A DNA stretch of 64,000 nt. Origin: Paragyromitra xinjiangensis. Taxonomy: Eukaryota > Ascomycota > Pezizomycetes > Pezizales > Discinaceae. Of this stretch, positions 60,431 to 64,000 are shown piece after piece. The notes below the pieces were generated by a model. It was not told where the DNA came from and searched no databases. It saw only the letters and a list, made by a program, of their open reading frames with translations. Location: NCBI GenBank assembly GCA_038503065.1, contig JBCAMK010000017.1, forward strand, positions 496,001-560,000, in the 5' to 3' direction. A program made the position numbers and the translations under genes. Each line of letters starts with the position of its first letter. Within the stretch, counting starts at the first letter, position 1.

Positions 60431-61208
60431 ATGTCGCCAGCTCCACAAAACTTTAAACCTGCTCTATTGGTAGTTGATGTTCAAGAAGACTTTTGTCCTC
60501 CAGTTTGTGCCCTCATACTTGTCGGGCTTCGTGCGCTAATTTAATACCTTACAGAAAGGATCCTTGGCGGTACCTGATGGAAGAGATATTGTTCCTGTCG
60601 TAAATGAGCTTCTCTCGCTTCCGTTTGCCAGCAAAATCGCAACGAAGGACTGGCATCCACAGAATCATGTGTCTTTTGCCTCTAACCATCTCGCACCAGA
60701 CAATATCGCCTTCCTGTCGCACACAACCATCGTTCACCCATCTGACCCATCTCGGACCTATGAGACCCTCCTTTGGCCCGATCACTGTGTTCAGAACACC
60801 CCTGGTGCGGATCTAGTCCCACAGATGCATAATGAGCTTTTTGATGTGATTATCGAGAAAGGTGACGATCCAAGGGTGGAGATGTATTCAGCCTTCACCG
60901 ATCCGTTCCATGAGGAACCCTTTACGCCACAGTCGACGAGCATCTCTACGTCAGAATTACCAAAGATTCTGCATGATAAAGGGATTACCCATGTATATGT
61001 TGTGGGGCTGGCGCAGGACTATTGTGTTAAGGCGAGTGCACTTGATTCGGTGAAGTTTGGATATAAGACCTTTGTGGTTGTGGAGGGGACGAAGGCGGTG
61101 GCTCCAGGGGAGGGGTGGGATATTGCAGAGAAGGATATGATTGACGCTGGAGTGGAGATGGTGAAGATGAGCGGAGAAGAGGTGGGATGGGTAAAGTTGC
61201 ATGTGTGA
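60431..61208 (+). CDS. PNC1: Nicotinamidase
   Basis: Cysteine hydrolase turning nicotinamide into nicotinate for NAD+ salvage. In yeast this also relieves sirtuin inhibition. Exons: 60431-60502 and 60555-61208 (726 nt, 241 aa), with a 52-nt intron; phase is kept. The catalytic triad is visible: Asp in LLVVDVQEDF (D16), Lys in VIIEKGDDP (K126) and Cys in GLAQDYCVKASALDSVKFGY (C181). The metal site is in TKDWHPQNHVSF (D56, H58) and LLWPDHCVQNT (H101). The length and motif spacing match the fungal Pnc1 family. The leader contains a direct repeat (CTTAACGTTATCTTAACGTT) about 130 bases before the start, meaning unknown. Confidence 0.95.
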
Positions 61209-62021
61209 TCGTGGACTGGATTTTGAGGAAAAATGAGACCGTTTTTCTTGATTGTGATGGGTGGGGCTGATAGGCTGGGCGATGATAATGATATCCAGGC
61301 CCTAGGTGTTATATCTTTAATGTGAGAATGCGTTTTGCAAAACTCACTGAATAAAACCTGAATTTTAGAGCATCAATCACGGAGAGGATTTTTTATGTAT
61401 CATGGATGATTCGTCATTTATTGCAATTGCGAATTCACGAGTGCCGACATTAACTGCCACTTGCGGTACAGCGCAAGGCTCAAGTGGTTCTAACGAGATT
61501 TGGGAGAAATTTCAGGCCAGATCGGGGAGCAAAGTGCGCTGTGTCGCGTAACCCGCGTTGCCTGGGGAGCGCGTTGTCGTGAATTGCCGGGTTTTGGACC
61601 ATGGCAGGGGTCGTTTCTCTCACAAAATGACCCCTGCGGCGCGTTCAACCCAAGCCTCTTGCATTTTCCGTTTCCGGCCGTCCATTCCCGCAACCTTCAA
61701 TGTTGCGCCCCTCACGGCACACCCTATACTACTACACTCATTCTCTTCTTCGCCTCTTCACCTACGGATACGCTGCTCTTCTTCGATTTCACCCTCTCCT
61801 TCCAACTTCTCCTGTATTCATCCACGAAGTCCATTCTATCAGGCCACATCTGCTCCTTGTCATCACCTGTTATCCTCAACGCGCTAAGTGTCATTTCCCG
61901 GATTATCGATTAAGGCCATTGCGCGAGCCGGAGACGAGTAATCGACACGAAACGCGAATCCAACGCACCTCACTTGCCGTAGCGGTCTGGCCAGAAACCG
62001 CTTCACAGCTGAAGAATTTCG
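61209..62021. other. Intergenic region before the Ams2/Spt21 gene
   Basis: 813 bases with the 3' end of nicotinamidase and the promoter and leader of the next gene. The last 300 bases are C/T-rich. A strong hairpin lies at 61604-61637 (GCAGGGGTC and GACCCCTGC). No further gene supported. Confidence 0.45.
61604..61637. repeat. Short GC-rich hairpin upstream of the Ams2/Spt21 gene
   Basis: GCAGGGGTC pairs perfectly with GACCCCTGC around a 16-base spacer, about 385 bases before the start codon. Its role, if any, is unknown. Confidence 0.5.
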
Positions 62022-64000
62022 ATGTCTTCAGTTATGGCTACTCCTCCTGGATCCTCAACGGGCACCCAGGGTGACAATCATCCGGCTGGGAGACCTATGA
62101 GATGTACGCGTCTGCCCATGAAGTGGACAGCAGTCACGAATATACGCTAACGTTACAACTTCCAAAAAATAATAGTGAAGGTAGCATATACCTTTGATGA
62201 TGAGAGCAAGTCCAACTGCTTAGCGAGATATCCTCACTTGGTGCACAGCCGTGCTGTCCAGGTAGATAAGGATCTGCTAGTGGGAGCTGTTGAGTTCAAG
62301 ACGTGTATTTTGAGCATGATTTCATCAAGGTTGGAGCCAAAAACATATACGTGTCATCGTGAATGGAAAGACCTTTCTTGCTGATATGTGACCCGTCCCA
62401 TTTGTGCAGTCCTGAATTAGTGGCCAAGATGAGCCAAGACTATTCCATTTACGCGTATGATTATTCGGAGCCTGGAGTGCCTCTCGTTGGCTGTGGGCTG
62501 CTCTCTTGGGCTATGACAACTGTTAACAACTCCAGTCATGGCTCGGACAATCCTGCTCCTGCCCGTCATATTATTACTGGTCGTATATCTTGCAACAATT
62601 TCGGGTTCTTCAGCAATGATGAAGTAAAGGAGACACTTGAAGTAAAATTCAAACTCATGCCTGTGCAGACATTCACACAGGCTCAGTTTGTCCAATCTGT
62701 GCACACCTATAATGCTCTTTCGAAAGCCATACCAGGAGGTTTTGATGCTTCAGCTTGGACAAATTACTTGAACCAACACCCCAATATATTGGCCCCACCT
62801 GGTCATTGCTCAAGCACATCTGCCACACCACCGGTCCCGCCTGGAGCTGTAGATGAAGCTCTGCTCGATGATTCCGAGGCAAAGAGTACCTATAAGAATC
62901 GACCACAGCCTAAGAGGGATGGAAACGGATTATTCACCCCCTCAGAACAAAGCGGGGGAGAGCCTCCGAAAAAAAAGGCTCGAACTAATGTTGGAAGAGT
63001 AAGAAAGCCCGGTGGTGGTTCCCGGAAGAAAGCAACTGCCGCACTGCCTCCTGCTCCTCTTTCTCCGATCCCTGAGCTCTTCCAATCTAGCGTGCCACAA
63101 TTCAAGGAGTCGCTACATCCTCAACCTTCTCCAGCTCCTCCAACTCCTTCGCCGCCTGAGAATCATATTGAGCTTGCGAGAGGACCTTCTAGTATCTCAT
63201 ATATCTCTCAAGAGATGGGGTTCTCTCCTGAGGACGGGAACTCTCCTGCTCCCCCGACAGTTAACTCCACCATCATGGCCTCATCTCCGCCAATGGGCCA
63301 TGACGACCCTGCCGAAGAAACTCGGGTTGAATTCTCTCCAGAACCCGCCAGTCCTGTTCTGCCATTGCTACCGTCTAATGAGGAAACTCCAGATCCATCA
63401 CAGGAATACACCCAGGACCTAGGGTGTCATTTTGAAGATATTAAACCAGAAGTCATAAATCACGACTCGCCTGCTGAGATCCAGGTTCCTGCTACCCAGG
63501 TAGAGCAAGAGACACAGTTGCCGTCAAGCATGAAGCCACCTGCACTTTCTACTCTTAGCACAATACAGGACACGACTATCAGTGCAGCACCTTCACCAAT
63601 CTCCTCCCACGATATTATGCAACCTAAACCTAAATCCAAACGTAAGTATCCTAGGAAGCCGAAAGCGGCACCGGCAACGCCTTCAGAGGTTGTGGCTTCC
63701 AGCGATATCGGAGAGGACGGGAGGAAAATAAAGCGGTCAAAAAGTGAGAAGGCTGCTCGAACAGCTGCTAATGTTAAGGAAAGGATACATGCGCAAATGG
63801 TAGCGGCAGTTAGTGAAGGAAAGCTGCCGACCTTTTGTATGAACTGCGGGGCCATTGAGACACCGACTTGGCGAAAGGTTTCAATGAAGGGGGATAACGA
63901 GGAAGGGGAGGGTGAAGGTGAAGGAAAAGTGAAAAAGGAGAAAGAAGTGCTATTGTGTAATCCTTGTGGACTATGGCACGGCTCGCATAAGACAATGCGG
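62022..64000 (+). CDS. Ams2/Spt21-type GATA zinc-finger regulator, 5' part
   Basis: Member of the fungal Ams2/Spt21 family; in S. pombe and S. cerevisiae these proteins activate histone genes. Exons in the window: 62022-62103, 62176-62329, 62410 to beyond 64000 (609 codons visible; the 3' end is cut off). Introns of 72 and 80 nt join in phase, rebuilding GRPMRLKVAYTFDDESKSNC. The N-terminal Spt21-like domain (about residues 25-220) also shows LARYPHLVHSRAVQVDKDLL, ELVAKMSQDYSIYAYDYSE, VPLVGCGLLSWAM and ETLEVKFKLMPV. A long Pro/Ser-rich disordered region with basic patches (PPKKKARTNVGRVRKPGGGS) follows. A GATA finger (C555, C558, C595, C598) has CMNCGAIETPTWRK and LLCNPCGLWHGSHK with a long acidic/basic loop between. 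Finger plus Spt21 domain resembles Ams2 more than yeast Spt21. Confidence 0.92.

Noticed and set aside
61500..62074. Plus-strand ORFs of 109-137 codons upstream of the Ams2/Spt21 gene
   Set aside because: They overlap one another in three frames within a C/T-rich leader and have no motifs.

Overview
The window is nuclear DNA of a filamentous ascomycete (Pezizomycotina; class not determined). Nearly all genes carry several short GT-AG introns (45-80 nt, a few up to 200) with CTAAC/CTAAT-type branch sites. The gene set is fungal: Vac8, Sec62, Imp1, an Ams2/Spt21-type GATA factor, a CREB-type bZIP, and a relic of a fungal NACHT/STAND protein. Genes sit in compact islands separated by gene-poor stretches full of short inverted-repeat (MITE-like) elements. 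I rebuilt splice structures by hand; for most multi-exon genes the joined exons are an exact multiple of three and restore conserved motifs across the junctions.

Layout: 1-774 3' end of VAC8 (+); 4410-4482 tRNA-Arg(UCG); 5363-6185 a Vma12/TMEM199-like gene (-) that looks broken; 6702-8925 fatty-aldehyde dehydrogenase (+); 10891-12083 unknown multi-ORF locus (-); 15058-18213 RhoGAP protein (-); 22543-24429 BTB protein (-), divergent from SEC62 (24673-25562, +); 26920-27958 NACHT/STAND relic followed by a 142-bp MITE; 29671-30283 AP-1 sigma subunit (-), divergent from the glutamate-cysteine ligase regulatory subunit (30776-31784, +); 32244-33921 mitochondrial EF-Tu (-); 34474-35535 coiled-coil orphan (-); 35536-42884 gene-poor; 42885-44219 CREB-type bZIP (+); 46090-51088 a tight run of four genes for mitochondrial proteins (3-hydroxyisobutyryl-CoA hydrolase, uL4m, mL38, Imp1); 54153-56194 dihydroxyacetone kinase (+); 56195-60430 gene-poor with two inverted-repeat elements; 60431-61208 nicotinamidase (+); 62022-64000 5' part of an Ams2/Spt21-type GATA factor (+).

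Functional themes: mitochondrial translation and protein processing (EF-Tu, uL4m, mL38, Imp1), mitochondrial valine breakdown (HIBCH), secretory and vacuolar traffic (Sec62, AP-1 sigma, Vac8, Vma12), redox and metabolite handling (GCLM, aldehyde dehydrogenase, dihydroxyacetone kinase, nicotinamidase) and regulation (bZIP, Ams2/Spt21, RhoGAP). I see no biosynthetic cluster, CRISPR array or complete transposon. The most unusual material is non-genic: at least seven unrelated small inverted-repeat elements, one inside the Vma12-like gene and one at the broken end of the NACHT relic, and a strongly over-represented palindrome TACATGTA (11 intergenic copies).
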